Of a stretch of DNA of 13,220 bases, positions 1-7,355 are shown one piece after another; within the stretch, counting starts at the first letter, position 1, and each line of letters begins with the position of its first letter. The stretch spans positions 1-13,220 of the forward strand of contig JAISEB010000283.1 of the NCBI GenBank assembly GCA_031264395.1. The letters run 5' to 3'. Below the pieces are notes generated by a model that was not told the origin of the DNA, did not search any database, and was given only the letters and a program-made list of their open reading frames with translations. Position numbers and translations under genes: made by a program. The DNA is from Treponema sp. (GTDB taxonomy: Bacteria > Spirochaetota > Spirochaetia > Treponematales > Breznakiellaceae).

Positions 1-1
1 C

Positions 2-2665
2 CTGGCCGCGGCAAAATTGTTTGACAGGCCGGGGCTTTCCATTATTTCGGTAAGCGTCGCCGTGACCTTCCTCTGCCTCCCGCTTTATATTGTGGCAGAA
101 AAATGGCAGAAAAAAGAGCGCGAAACATTCGGGCGGCTCAAACCGAAAATAGATAAAATCAAATCCGTATTCAGGGGCGACGAACGGTACATGATCCTGT
201 CTGTTTATTACAGGCAGTGTCATTACCACCCCGTGTATGCCCTGCGAGCGTCTTTCGGCATCCTCATACAAATCCCGTTTTTCATGGCCGCCTACACGTA
301 TCTCTCCCATCTTGAGTCAATCAGGGGCGTGCCCTTTCTCTTTATCCGCGATCTTGGCCTCCCCGACGCCCTTCTCCCGTTTTCAGGCGGCGTGCACGTC
401 AATGTGCTGCCTGTGGCGATGACCCTCATCAACTGCGCCGCGGGCGCCATATACACAAGAGGGCTTCCGGCAAGGGACAAGCTGCAGCTGTACGGCATGG
501 CCGCGGTTTTTCTCGCGCTCCTTTATAATTCTCCCTCGGGCCTCGTCTTGTACTGGACAATGAACAATGTCTTTTCGCTTGTAAAAAACATATTTTACAG
601 GCTGAAAAGACCTCTTCTTGTTTTATATGTCCTCTCGTGCCTGTTCGTTATTCTTGCGGGCGTCTTTCTCGTTTTTATCCATCCCGGAGACATATCCAAC
701 CGGCTCATTCTTTTTGCCGCGGCCTTAATCATACCCGCGTCCCCTCTGCTCCTGTCGTTGTACCGGAAACTGGTTGAAACAATTCTTCACCCGGTCTTTT
801 CTGAGGACCGCCTGCGGACTTCCCTCTATGTACTGTCGCTTCTCCTTCTGTGTGTTTCCCTGGGCTTTGTCATTCCGTCCTATGTTGTACGTTCATCGCC
901 GCAGGAATTCTCGTTCATTGAATCGGTGCGCTCTCCCTTTTCTTTCCTGTTTACTTCCCTCCTTGAGGCCGCGGGATTCTGCCTTTTCTGGCCGCTCTGC
1001 GTTTATTTCCTCTTCGGAAGAAAAGTACAGACCCTTCTTGCCGTAACGGCGGCGGCCGTTTCCCTTGGCGGCCTTATTAACGCGTTTTGTTTTTCAGGCG
1101 ATTACGGGGAACTTTCCTCAATACTGACCTTCTCAAACGGGGGCGTCATCAAGCCGGAACCGGCAGGCGCGGCCATAAACGCGGCGGTTCTTCTCTTCTC
1201 CGTGATCATCATTCTGGCTATTCTGTATTACAGGCAAAAAATTCTTCTTGCGGTATTTTCAATTCTCCTTGCCGCCCTCGCGGGCATATCCGTCATACAT
1301 GCCGTAACTATCGGAACCGAATATGCCCGTTACAGGGATATTCTTGCCTTTCCCGGCGTTTCCGGTGAAGACGGGGGCGGCGGGAACAATTCCCCCCGGA
1401 TGGAAAACGCCGTTTCTCCTGTCTTTCACCTTTCCCAAAAAGGAAAGAATGTCATCGTCATCATGCTCGACAGGGCGGTAAGCGGCTTTATTCCTGAAAT
1501 TTTTTCGGAAGATCCTGAACTGGGCGAAAAATTCAGGGGATTTACCTATTACCCCAACACCGTCTCCTTTAACGGATTCACGCTTATGGGGGCCCCTCCC
1601 CTTTTCGGCGGATATGAATACACGCCTTCAAACATGAACAGCCGCCCGGATGAACCGCTTGTAAAAAAACACGACGAGGCCCTGCTGCTGCTGCCCCGTA
1701 TCTTTTCCGAAAACGGCTATTCTGTCACCGTTACCGATCCTTCCTGGGCCGGTTACAGCTGGGTGCCCGATCTCAGGATCTTCAGGGATTATCCTGAGAT
1801 CAGGGCATATAACACCATACGAACCTATACGGACGTATGGATATCAAGAAACAATTTCCCCGAATTGCAGCTTAAAAGCAAAATCCTTAAACGCAACTTC
1901 ATCTGGTTCGGTTTTTTCAAAATATCGCCCCTTGTTCTCCGCGACGCGGTTTACAACGACGGAAATTACTGGAGCACGGACAAGAGCGCGGCGGACTTCC
2001 GCCTTATCCTCAACAATTACGCCGTTCTTGATCTGCTTCCTGAATTAACCGATCTGAAACCGGAAAAGGAAAATTCTTTTGTGCTTCTTGTAAACGAACT
2101 GACCCACGAACCAGGTTTTCTTCAGGCGCCGGACTACGTACCGGTTCCCCTGGTAACGGACAGGGGCAAATCAAAATACTCAAGTATCATAAATTACCCC
2201 GCCAATATGGCGTCACTCAAAAAACTCGGTGAATGGTTCGGCTTCCTGCGCGGGCGCGGCGTGTACGACAACAGCCGTATCATCATTGTGTCCGATCACG
2301 GCGCGGGCATCAATACCGGCATTTTCGACGGCGGGCTTCCCTTTCAGGGGGAAATATACAATCCGCTCCTCATGGTCAAGGATTTTAACGCGTCCCTTCC
2401 TTTCGCCGGGGACGAGTCGTTTATGACAAACGCCGACGTGCCTTTTCTGGCAATGGAAAACATTATCGCAAACCCCGTCAATCCGTTTACAGGCAGGGCC
2501 ATAACAAACGACGATAAAAAAGTTCCCCTCTTCATAAACACTTCATCAAAATGGATGCCCGGGGAACACCGGCAGAATACATTCACCATAAATCAGGATG
2601 AATGGTATACCGTTCACGACAATATTTTTGACGCGAAAAACTGGGAACGGAAACCGTGGAAGTAA
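2..2665 (+). CDS. YidC/Oxa1-like membrane protein fused to a periplasmic sulfatase-fold transferase (5' end outside window)
   Basis: The frame is open from the left edge. The TTG at 17 has no ribosome site and would start just before the first visible helix, so the true start probably lies upstream; residues below are numbered from that TTG. Residues 1-197 match the YidC/Oxa1 core: GLSII...LPL helix, charged cytosolic hairpin (about 29-66), IQIPFF helix, and NSPSGLVLYW near the last of five helices. About seven more helices follow (roughly 200-432), then a Gly/Asn-rich linker near 450-460. From about 475 to 860 there is a sulfatase/alkaline-phosphatase fold: metal Asp485 in IVIMLDRA, candidate nucleophile Thr522 with Pro at +5 as in EptA-type phosphoethanolamine transferases, His697 in NELTHEP, and Asp760-His761 in VSDHG. 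Seven helices after a cytosolic YidC tail would put this domain in the periplasm. The fold is clear; the transferred group (phosphoglycerol, phosphoethanolamine or other) and the role of the YidC part are unknown. The gene overlaps the next by 10 bases. Confidence 0.88.
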   Translation: MAAAKLFDRPGLSIISVSVAVTFLCLPLYIVAEKWQKKERETFGRLKPKIDKIKSVFRGDERYMILSVYYRQCHYHPVYALRASFGILIQIPFFMAAYTYLSHLESIRGVPFLFIRDLGLPDALLPFSGGVHVNVLPVAMTLINCAAGAIYTRGLPARDKLQLYGMAAVFLALLYNSPSGLVLYWTMNNVFSLVKNIFYRLKRPLLVLYVLSCLFVILAGVFLVFIHPGDISNRLILFAAALIIPASPLLLSLYRKLVETILHPVFSEDRLRTSLYVLSLLLLCVSLGFVIPSYVVRSSPQEFSFIESVRSPFSFLFTSLLEAAGFCLFWPLCVYFLFGRKVQTLLAVTAAAVSLGGLINAFCFSGDYGELSSILTFSNGGVIKPEPAGAAINAAVLLFSVIIILAILYYRQKILLAVFSILLAALAGISVIHAVTIGTEYARYRDILAFPGVSGEDGGGGNNSPRMENAVSPVFHLSQKGKNVIVIMLDRAVSGFIPEIFSEDPELGEKFRGFTYYPNTVSFNGFTLMGAPPLFGGYEYTPSNMNSRPDEPLVKKHDEALLLLPRIFSENGYSVTVTDPSWAGYSWVPDLRIFRDYPEIRAYNTIRTYTDVWISRNNFPELQLKSKILKRNFIWFGFFKISPLVLRDAVYNDGNYWSTDKSAADFRLILNNYAVLDLLPELTDLKPEKENSFVLLVNELTHEPGFLQAPDYVPVPLVTDRGKSKYSSIINYPANMASLKKLGEWFGFLRGRGVYDNSRIIIVSDHGAGINTGIFDGGLPFQGEIYNPLLMVKDFNASLPFAGDESFMTNADVPFLAMENIIANPVNPFTGRAITNDDKKVPLFINTSSKWMPGEHRQNTFTINQDEWYTVHDNIFDAKNWERKPWK

Positions 2666-3576
2666 AGGTCTCCGTTATTATTCCCACGTACAGGCGCGAG
2701 GCGCTGTTATGCGATACCATCCGCAGCGTTCTGCGGTACAGGGATCAATATCATGAACTAATCGTGGTTGACCAGACAAAAGAACACGAAAAGGAAACAG
2801 GACTGTTTCTTGAAAAGCTCGCCTCCAAAGGGGATATTGTGCATGTCATTCAGGACGCCGCGAATCTTCCCGGGGCGCGGAACACAGGCATAAAGGCGGC
2901 GTCGGGAAACATCGTTCTTTTTCTTGATGATGACGTAAGCATAGGGGAAGGTTTCATCGCCGCCCACACGGCCCGGCACCAGGAGCCCCGCGTTGGCTGC
3001 GTGACCGGAAAAGTCGAAATACAAAACAGGGAAGCGGCCGGCAATGTGGTCCTGCGCGGTTCAGGGAGGACAAAAAAAACAATAAAAAAGATCCTTTTTT
3101 TCTTCCTGCGAAAAAAAGCGTCCTACGCGGGGCGTTTCGGCGTTCTCGCTGATTTTACGGGTAACAGGCCCCTCCCCGCCGACACCGCGATAGGATGTAA
3201 CATGTCCTACAAAAGGGAGGTCTTTAACGCCTGCGGCGGTTTCGACAGCAGGTACGAAGGCAACGCCGTACGGGAAGACACCGACATGTGCGTCAGGGTA
3301 CGGAAGAACGGCTACAGGATCCTCTACGAACCCCGGGCGGCGCTTGTTCATTACATGGAAAATTCGGGCGGATCAAGGGCGTCAGGCAGCGCGGAATACT
3401 GGCGGGTCTTTTTCAGGAACCAGTGTTTTTTTTACATTAAAAATTTCGGATCGGGACGGCTGCTCATCAAGGCCGTACTCTTTCCCGATTTACGGCGCTG
3501 CCGGAAAAGCGGCCTCGATGAAAAAGAACTCTTCGGCCGGGCGTACGGCGAGGCGCTGGAGCTTGGAGGCGCATGA
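2656..3576 (+). CDS. Family 2 (GT-A) glycosyltransferase
   Basis: A 306-residue inverting glycosyltransferase, probably acting at the cytosolic membrane face on a lipid-linked glycan. Residues 4-12 (KVSVIIPTY) start the Rossmann-like GT-A domain, LPGARNTGI lies at 71-79, and the metal-binding acidic motif DDD is at 91-93 after a hydrophobic strand (IVLFL). The likely catalytic-base motif RED is at 206-208, after GCNMSYKRE at 180-188. A very basic, Phe-rich stretch at 139-155 (KKTIKKILFFFLRKK) may be a membrane-contact segment. The GTG start lies inside the end of the upstream gene with only weak purines ahead of it, so translation is probably coupled. Its stop overlaps the next start (ATGA). 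Donor and acceptor cannot be read from sequence. Several A and T homopolymer runs lie in its middle. Confidence 0.9.
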   Translation: MEVKVSVIIPTYRREALLCDTIRSVLRYRDQYHELIVVDQTKEHEKETGLFLEKLASKGDIVHVIQDAANLPGARNTGIKAASGNIVLFLDDDVSIGEGFIAAHTARHQEPRVGCVTGKVEIQNREAAGNVVLRGSGRTKKTIKKILFFFLRKKASYAGRFGVLADFTGNRPLPADTAIGCNMSYKREVFNACGGFDSRYEGNAVREDTDMCVRVRKNGYRILYEPRAALVHYMENSGGSRASGSAEYWRVFFRNQCFFYIKNFGSGRLLIKAVLFPDLRRCRKSGLDEKELFGRAYGEALELGGA

Positions 3577-4799
3577 ACCTTTACCCCCTTTATATCGATC
3601 CCGGAACGGGAAGCATGCTGTTCTCCATTCTTGTAGGGGCGGCGGCGACATTCTATTTCCTCGCCCGCGCCGTCTTCATAAAGGCAAAGGTGTTTTTTGC
3701 GGGGGGCAGGGCCGTCCGGGACACGGCGCATTCTTTTGTAATTTATTCCGAGGGAAAACAGTACTGGAATGTATTCAGGCCCGTTCTTGATGAATTTGAA
3801 AGGCAGGGCCGGACGCTCCTCTATCTCACTTCCTCCGGTGACGATCCTGTCTTCGGCGAAGAGTACCGGTTTATAAAGGCCGAATTCACCGGATCGGGAA
3901 ACAGGGCCTACGCCAGGCTCAACATGCTGTCGGCGGACATGATCCTTATGACAACCCCCGGCCTTGACGTGTACCAGCTCAAGCGTTCAAAAATGGCCGG
4001 TCATTATTCCCATGTGCTCCACGCTCCTGGGGACGCCACGATGTACCGCATGTTCGGAATAGACTACTTCGACTCGATTCTGCTTTCAGGCGATTATCAG
4101 GCGGAGGACATAAGGCAGCTTGAAAAACTGCGGAACCTGCCTGAAAAAAAACTTTTCACTGCCGGCTGTACCTACCTTGATGTCTACGCGGAAAAAATGG
4201 CGCGCATGGAAAAAGAAGACGATCATCCCTTTACGGTTCTTGTTTCCCCTTCCTGGGGCGCTTCGGGCCTTTTAAGCCGTTACGGGGAAAGGCTGCTTGA
4301 TCCGCTGGTAAAGACAGGATGGCGTATCATTATCCGCCCGCATCCGCAGTCAAAAAAATCGGAGCCCGGAATAATTGACGGCCTTGAGGCAAAATACCGC
4401 GGAATCCGTTCCGTTGAATGGGATTATGAACGGGAAAATATTCATTCCATGATGAAGGCGGATATTATGATATCCGATTTTTCCGGCATTATTTTTGATT
4501 ACGTGTTTCTCCGCGACAGGCCGGTCATATACGTAAAGCAGGGCTTTGATCTTCGCCCCTACGACGCCGATGATCTTGATCATGAAATATGGCAGTTCGG
4601 AATTCTCCGTGAAATAGGCGTCGAGCTTTCCGAAGGGGATTTTGGCGCCGTCGGCGAAATTATCAAAAACGCGGGGGACAATGAGGCGATGAAGCTGGCC
4701 CGCCGGAAAGCGCGGGATACCGCGTGGCAGTACCGCGGCGAGGCGGGAAAACGCATTGCCGCCTTCATGCTCGATACTGCCGGGAGTATAACACACTGA
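3573..4799 (+). CDS. CDP-glycerol glycerophosphotransferase family protein (TagB/TagF-like) with N-terminal membrane anchor
   Basis: A 408-residue protein of the family that moves glycerol-phosphate (or ribitol-phosphate) from a CDP-linked donor onto a lipid-linked acceptor, as in wall teichoic acid synthesis. Visible marks of the GT-B C-terminal domain are RPHPQS at 255-260 and SDFSGIIFDY at 301-310 followed by RPVIY. His150 in LHAPGD sits where the family has its HGTP histidine, and His257 lies in the RPHP motif; both positions are catalytic in TagF. The N-terminus begins LYIDPGTGS (6-14) followed by a hydrophobic helix to about residue 36, an anchor not typical of TagF. The ATG overlaps the upstream stop as ATGA; GGAGG at 3565-3569 lies close to it, with GGAG at 3558-3561 better spaced. 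The family assignment is good; substrate is inferred. It could act on other CDP-polyols. Confidence 0.85.
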   Translation: MNLYPLYIDPGTGSMLFSILVGAAATFYFLARAVFIKAKVFFAGGRAVRDTAHSFVIYSEGKQYWNVFRPVLDEFERQGRTLLYLTSSGDDPVFGEEYRFIKAEFTGSGNRAYARLNMLSADMILMTTPGLDVYQLKRSKMAGHYSHVLHAPGDATMYRMFGIDYFDSILLSGDYQAEDIRQLEKLRNLPEKKLFTAGCTYLDVYAEKMARMEKEDDHPFTVLVSPSWGASGLLSRYGERLLDPLVKTGWRIIIRPHPQSKKSEPGIIDGLEAKYRGIRSVEWDYERENIHSMMKADIMISDFSGIIFDYVFLRDRPVIYVKQGFDLRPYDADDLDHEIWQFGILREIGVELSEGDFGAVGEIIKNAGDNEAMKLARRKARDTAWQYRGEAGKRIAAFMLDTAGSITH

Positions 4800-4800
4800 T

Positions 4801-5898
4801 ATGAAAGTCGCCATTGTACACTACTGGCTTCTTAACATGCGCGGCGGGGAGAAGGTCCTTGAAGCCCTGCTGGAACTGTTTCCGGAGGCGGATATTTTTA
4901 CCCACGTTTACGATCCTTCCTCGGTTTCCGCCGCCATAAACGCGCACAGGGTTTACACGTCATCGGTCGGCAGGCTTCCCTTCGCGAAAAAACTCTATCA
5001 AAAGTATATGCCCCTCATGCAGGACGCGCTTGCGGAGTTTGATCTGCAGGATTACGATCTTGTCATATCAAGCGAGTCGGGGCCGGCAAAAGGGGTAGTT
5101 CCCAATCCCGCGGCCTTCCATATGTGCTACTGCCACAGCCCCATGCGGTACTTGTGGGACATGTACCACGAATACATGCGGGACGCCGGAACAGTTACCC
5201 GCTTCTTCATGAAAAGCCTCGTCCCCGGCCTGAGGATCAGGGACGCCGTTTCCGCGAACCTTGTGGATCATTTCGTAGCCAATTCTTCCTGGGTTGCCAA
5301 ACGTATAAAACGCTGTTACAACCGCGAAGCGGAAATTGTGTTCCCGCCTGTTTCCGCCGCCGCCTATGCCGCCCGGGAACGGAAACCCGAAGACTTCTAC
5401 CTTTTTTTCGGACAGCTTGCCGGCTACAAGCGGGCCGATCTTGCACTGGAGGCATGCGTCTCAAGCGGCCGCAGGCTGGTCGTTGCCGGGGCCGGGGCGA
5501 AAAAGAAAGACATAAAAAAATATGAAAAGACGGGCCTTGTACACTTTGCCGGAAGGGTTTCCGACGATGAGGCGGCGTCCCTTTATTCCAGGGCAAGGGC
5601 GCTGCTGTTTCCCGGCGTCGAGGATTTCGGCATCGTACCGGTGGAGGCGGCCGCGGCGGGCTGCCCCGTCATAGCCTACCGGGGAGGCGGCGCGCTTGAC
5701 ACGGTAAAGGAAGGCATAACGGGAATTTTTTTTAATGAACAGAGCGCCGCTTCCCTTGCGGGGGCGCTGGCGCGCTTTGAATCCGCCGAAGGATCATTCA
5801 GGAACCGGGAGCCCTTCACCGCCCATGCGCGGAATTTTTCCAAAGAGGTTTTTTTGGGACGTATCAAGAGCATAGTTGAAGAACGGGCAAGAATTTAG
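4801..5898 (+). CDS. GT4-family (GT-B) glycosyltransferase, WbaZ-like
   Basis: A 365-residue retaining glycosyltransferase of the GT4 group, resembling mannosyltransferases of O-antigen clusters such as WbaZ. The N-terminal half carries RGGEKVLEAL at 14-23 and ADIFTHVYD at 30-38, a signature common in this subgroup, with YCHSPMRYLW at 110-119. The C-terminal nucleotide-sugar half has FFGQL (202-206), YKRAD (209-213), and the EX7E motif with Glu274 and Glu282 in EDFGIVPVE. No membrane helix is evident, so it should be cytosolic or peripheral. It starts one base after the preceding stop, with GGGAG at 4784-4788 as a rather distant ribosome site. Position between a TagB/F-like gene and wbaP says it extends the same lipid-linked glycan. 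The sugar is not determinable. Confidence 0.9.
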   Translation: MKVAIVHYWLLNMRGGEKVLEALLELFPEADIFTHVYDPSSVSAAINAHRVYTSSVGRLPFAKKLYQKYMPLMQDALAEFDLQDYDLVISSESGPAKGVVPNPAAFHMCYCHSPMRYLWDMYHEYMRDAGTVTRFFMKSLVPGLRIRDAVSANLVDHFVANSSWVAKRIKRCYNREAEIVFPPVSAAAYAARERKPEDFYLFFGQLAGYKRADLALEACVSSGRRLVVAGAGAKKKDIKKYEKTGLVHFAGRVSDDEAASLYSRARALLFPGVEDFGIVPVEAAAAGCPVIAYRGGGALDTVKEGITGIFFNEQSAASLAGALARFESAEGSFRNREPFTAHARNFSKEVFLGRIKSIVEERARI

Positions 5899-5905
5899 GT
5901 ATTAT
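5876..5905 (+). promoter_or_regulatory. Probable sigma70-type promoter of wbaP, leaderless
   Basis: TTGAAG at 5876-5881 and TATTAT at 5900-5905 are separated by 18 bases. They lie inside the last codons of the upstream GT4 gene and in the short gap after it. The expected transcription start, about seven bases past the -10, falls at 5912-5913, on the ATG of wbaP. No Shine-Dalgarno sequence is well placed (only AGG at 5897-5899, 13 bases away). This gives wbaP a source of transcription independent of the upstream operon. It is a pattern match only. Confidence 0.5.
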
Positions 5906-5912
5906 ATATACA

Positions 5913-7355
5913 ATGACTATTTCCGACTTTGACATCTGGTACCGCACGAGGTACAACCGCACAAGTTCCGCCCTCACGACAACGGCTTTTGTCATATCGG
6001 ATCTTTTCGGAGCCATGCTTTCGTTCGGAAGCGGTTTCTTTTTCGTTAATCTTTACGATATCACCGCCATCAATTTCAAATCCTTTGTCACCTATTGGCC
6101 CTACCTTCCCGCCTTTGTCATCATTTTCCAGATATTTAACCTCTATCCCGGCGTATCGCTTGCCCCCTCCGAGGAACTGCGCCGTTTCAGCGTCGGATCG
6201 CTTATCGCCCACGGCTTTATCATTTTTTCGCGTTATATCGAAGATCAGGAATTCGACGCGATTTCCATTGCCTTTATCATCAGCCTCCTTGTGTCTTCTA
6301 TCCTGTTTCTCCTATGCCGCAGATTCATGAAATATATTCTGGACAAGACCCGTCTGGGCGGCATTCCGGCCGTTGTCTTCGGCTGCGGCGAAACCGGCAG
6401 GCTGCTGGTGGACAGGCTCCTCCTGAACAAAAGCATAGGCTATATCCCGGTGCTTATCCTCGACGACGACCCTGAGACGGGGGACAATTACCGGGACATC
6501 CCGGTACTCCGCGACATCATGGCGGGTCCGGAAATAGTCCGCCGCTACAACATTAAAATGGCCATTGTGGCCATGCCGAAACTTGACAACAGGGAACTGG
6601 CGAAACTTCTCAATAATTCCGTTTCCGCTTTCCGCTACAACGTCCTTATCCCCAGCTTTTTTTCGATCACGAACATCTGGATGTCGATACGTGATTTCGA
6701 CGGCATCCTGGGATTCGTGACCAGCCACAAGCTCATGATGCCCTGGAATCTCGGCATCAAGCGGTTCATCGACCTTTCGGCCGTCATCGTGGGCGGCATG
6801 CTTCTTTCACCCCTGTTCCTCCTTATCGCGATCCTCGTAAAACTAAGTTCGCCGGGACCCGTACTCTACGGACACCGCCGCCTGGGCATAAACGGAAAAC
6901 CGTTCACCGCCTATAAATTCAGATCAATGGTCACGGACGCCGGAGAGCAGCTTGAAAAACTGCTGGAGTCCGACAGCGAAATCCGGCGTGAATGGGAACA
7001 GAACCACAAGCTTCGCAGCGATCCCCGGATCACGAAGATAGGCGGGTTCTTAAGGCGGACCAGCATGGATGAATTTCCCCAGATCATCAATATTCTCAAA
7101 GGCGAAATGAGCCTTGTCGGCCCCCGCCCCATTGTTGACGACGAGGTGGCAAAATACGGTGAGGATTACAGCCGTATCTTTTCGATAAAGCCCGGCCTCA
7201 CGGGTCTCTGGCAGGTCTCGGGGCGTTCCGACACCGACTACGCGGAGCGGGTTTCCTATGACACCTACTATCTGCAGAGCTGGTCCGTCTGGCTTGACAT
7301 TTGGGTGTTATTAAAGACCTTTGAAGTTGTTATAAAGGGTAAGGGAGCATATTGA
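5913..7355 (+). CDS. wbaP: Undecaprenyl-phosphate sugar-1-phosphate transferase, WbaP family
   Basis: The 480-residue length is close to that of Salmonella WbaP. The family transfers sugar-1-phosphate from a UDP-sugar to undecaprenyl phosphate and so starts lipid-linked glycan synthesis in the inner membrane. Four N-terminal hydrophobic segments (about 20-48, 60-78, 93-108, 116-136) precede a nucleotide-binding-like domain beginning VVFGCGETG (154-162). A further membrane segment (about 284-311) leads into the catalytic domain with SSPGP (312-316), YKFRSM (334-339), the catalytic Asp-Glu pair at 386-387 (SMDEFPQ), VGPRP (402-406) and PGLTGLWQVSGR (427-438). All expected motifs are present. 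The sugar (Gal, Glc, GlcNAc or other) is not decided by sequence. The start has no good ribosome site and sits just behind a promoter-like -10. The stop directly abuts the next ATG. Confidence 0.93.
   Translation: MTISDFDIWYRTRYNRTSSALTTTAFVISDLFGAMLSFGSGFFFVNLYDITAINFKSFVTYWPYLPAFVIIFQIFNLYPGVSLAPSEELRRFSVGSLIAHGFIIFSRYIEDQEFDAISIAFIISLLVSSILFLLCRRFMKYILDKTRLGGIPAVVFGCGETGRLLVDRLLLNKSIGYIPVLILDDDPETGDNYRDIPVLRDIMAGPEIVRRYNIKMAIVAMPKLDNRELAKLLNNSVSAFRYNVLIPSFFSITNIWMSIRDFDGILGFVTSHKLMMPWNLGIKRFIDLSAVIVGGMLLSPLFLLIAILVKLSSPGPVLYGHRRLGINGKPFTAYKFRSMVTDAGEQLEKLLESDSEIRREWEQNHKLRSDPRITKIGGFLRRTSMDEFPQIINILKGEMSLVGPRPIVDDEVAKYGEDYSRIFSIKPGLTGLWQVSGRSDTDYAERVSYDTYYLQSWSVWLDIWVLLKTFEVVIKGKGAY

Noticed and set aside
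17..19. TTG at 17 as the real start of the YidC-sulfatase gene
   Set aside because: The frame stays open to the left edge, there is no ribosome site, and starting there would remove the region before the first conserved YidC helix. The gene is treated as truncated by the window.
7294..7336. Possible promoter before the secreted orphan gene (TTGACA at 7294-7299, TATAAA at 7331-7336)
   Set aside because: The two hexamers are 31 bases apart, and the nearer -10-like sequence TATTAA (7309-7314) is only nine bases from the -35. Neither spacing is workable, and the gene has a good ribosome site suited to operon translation.
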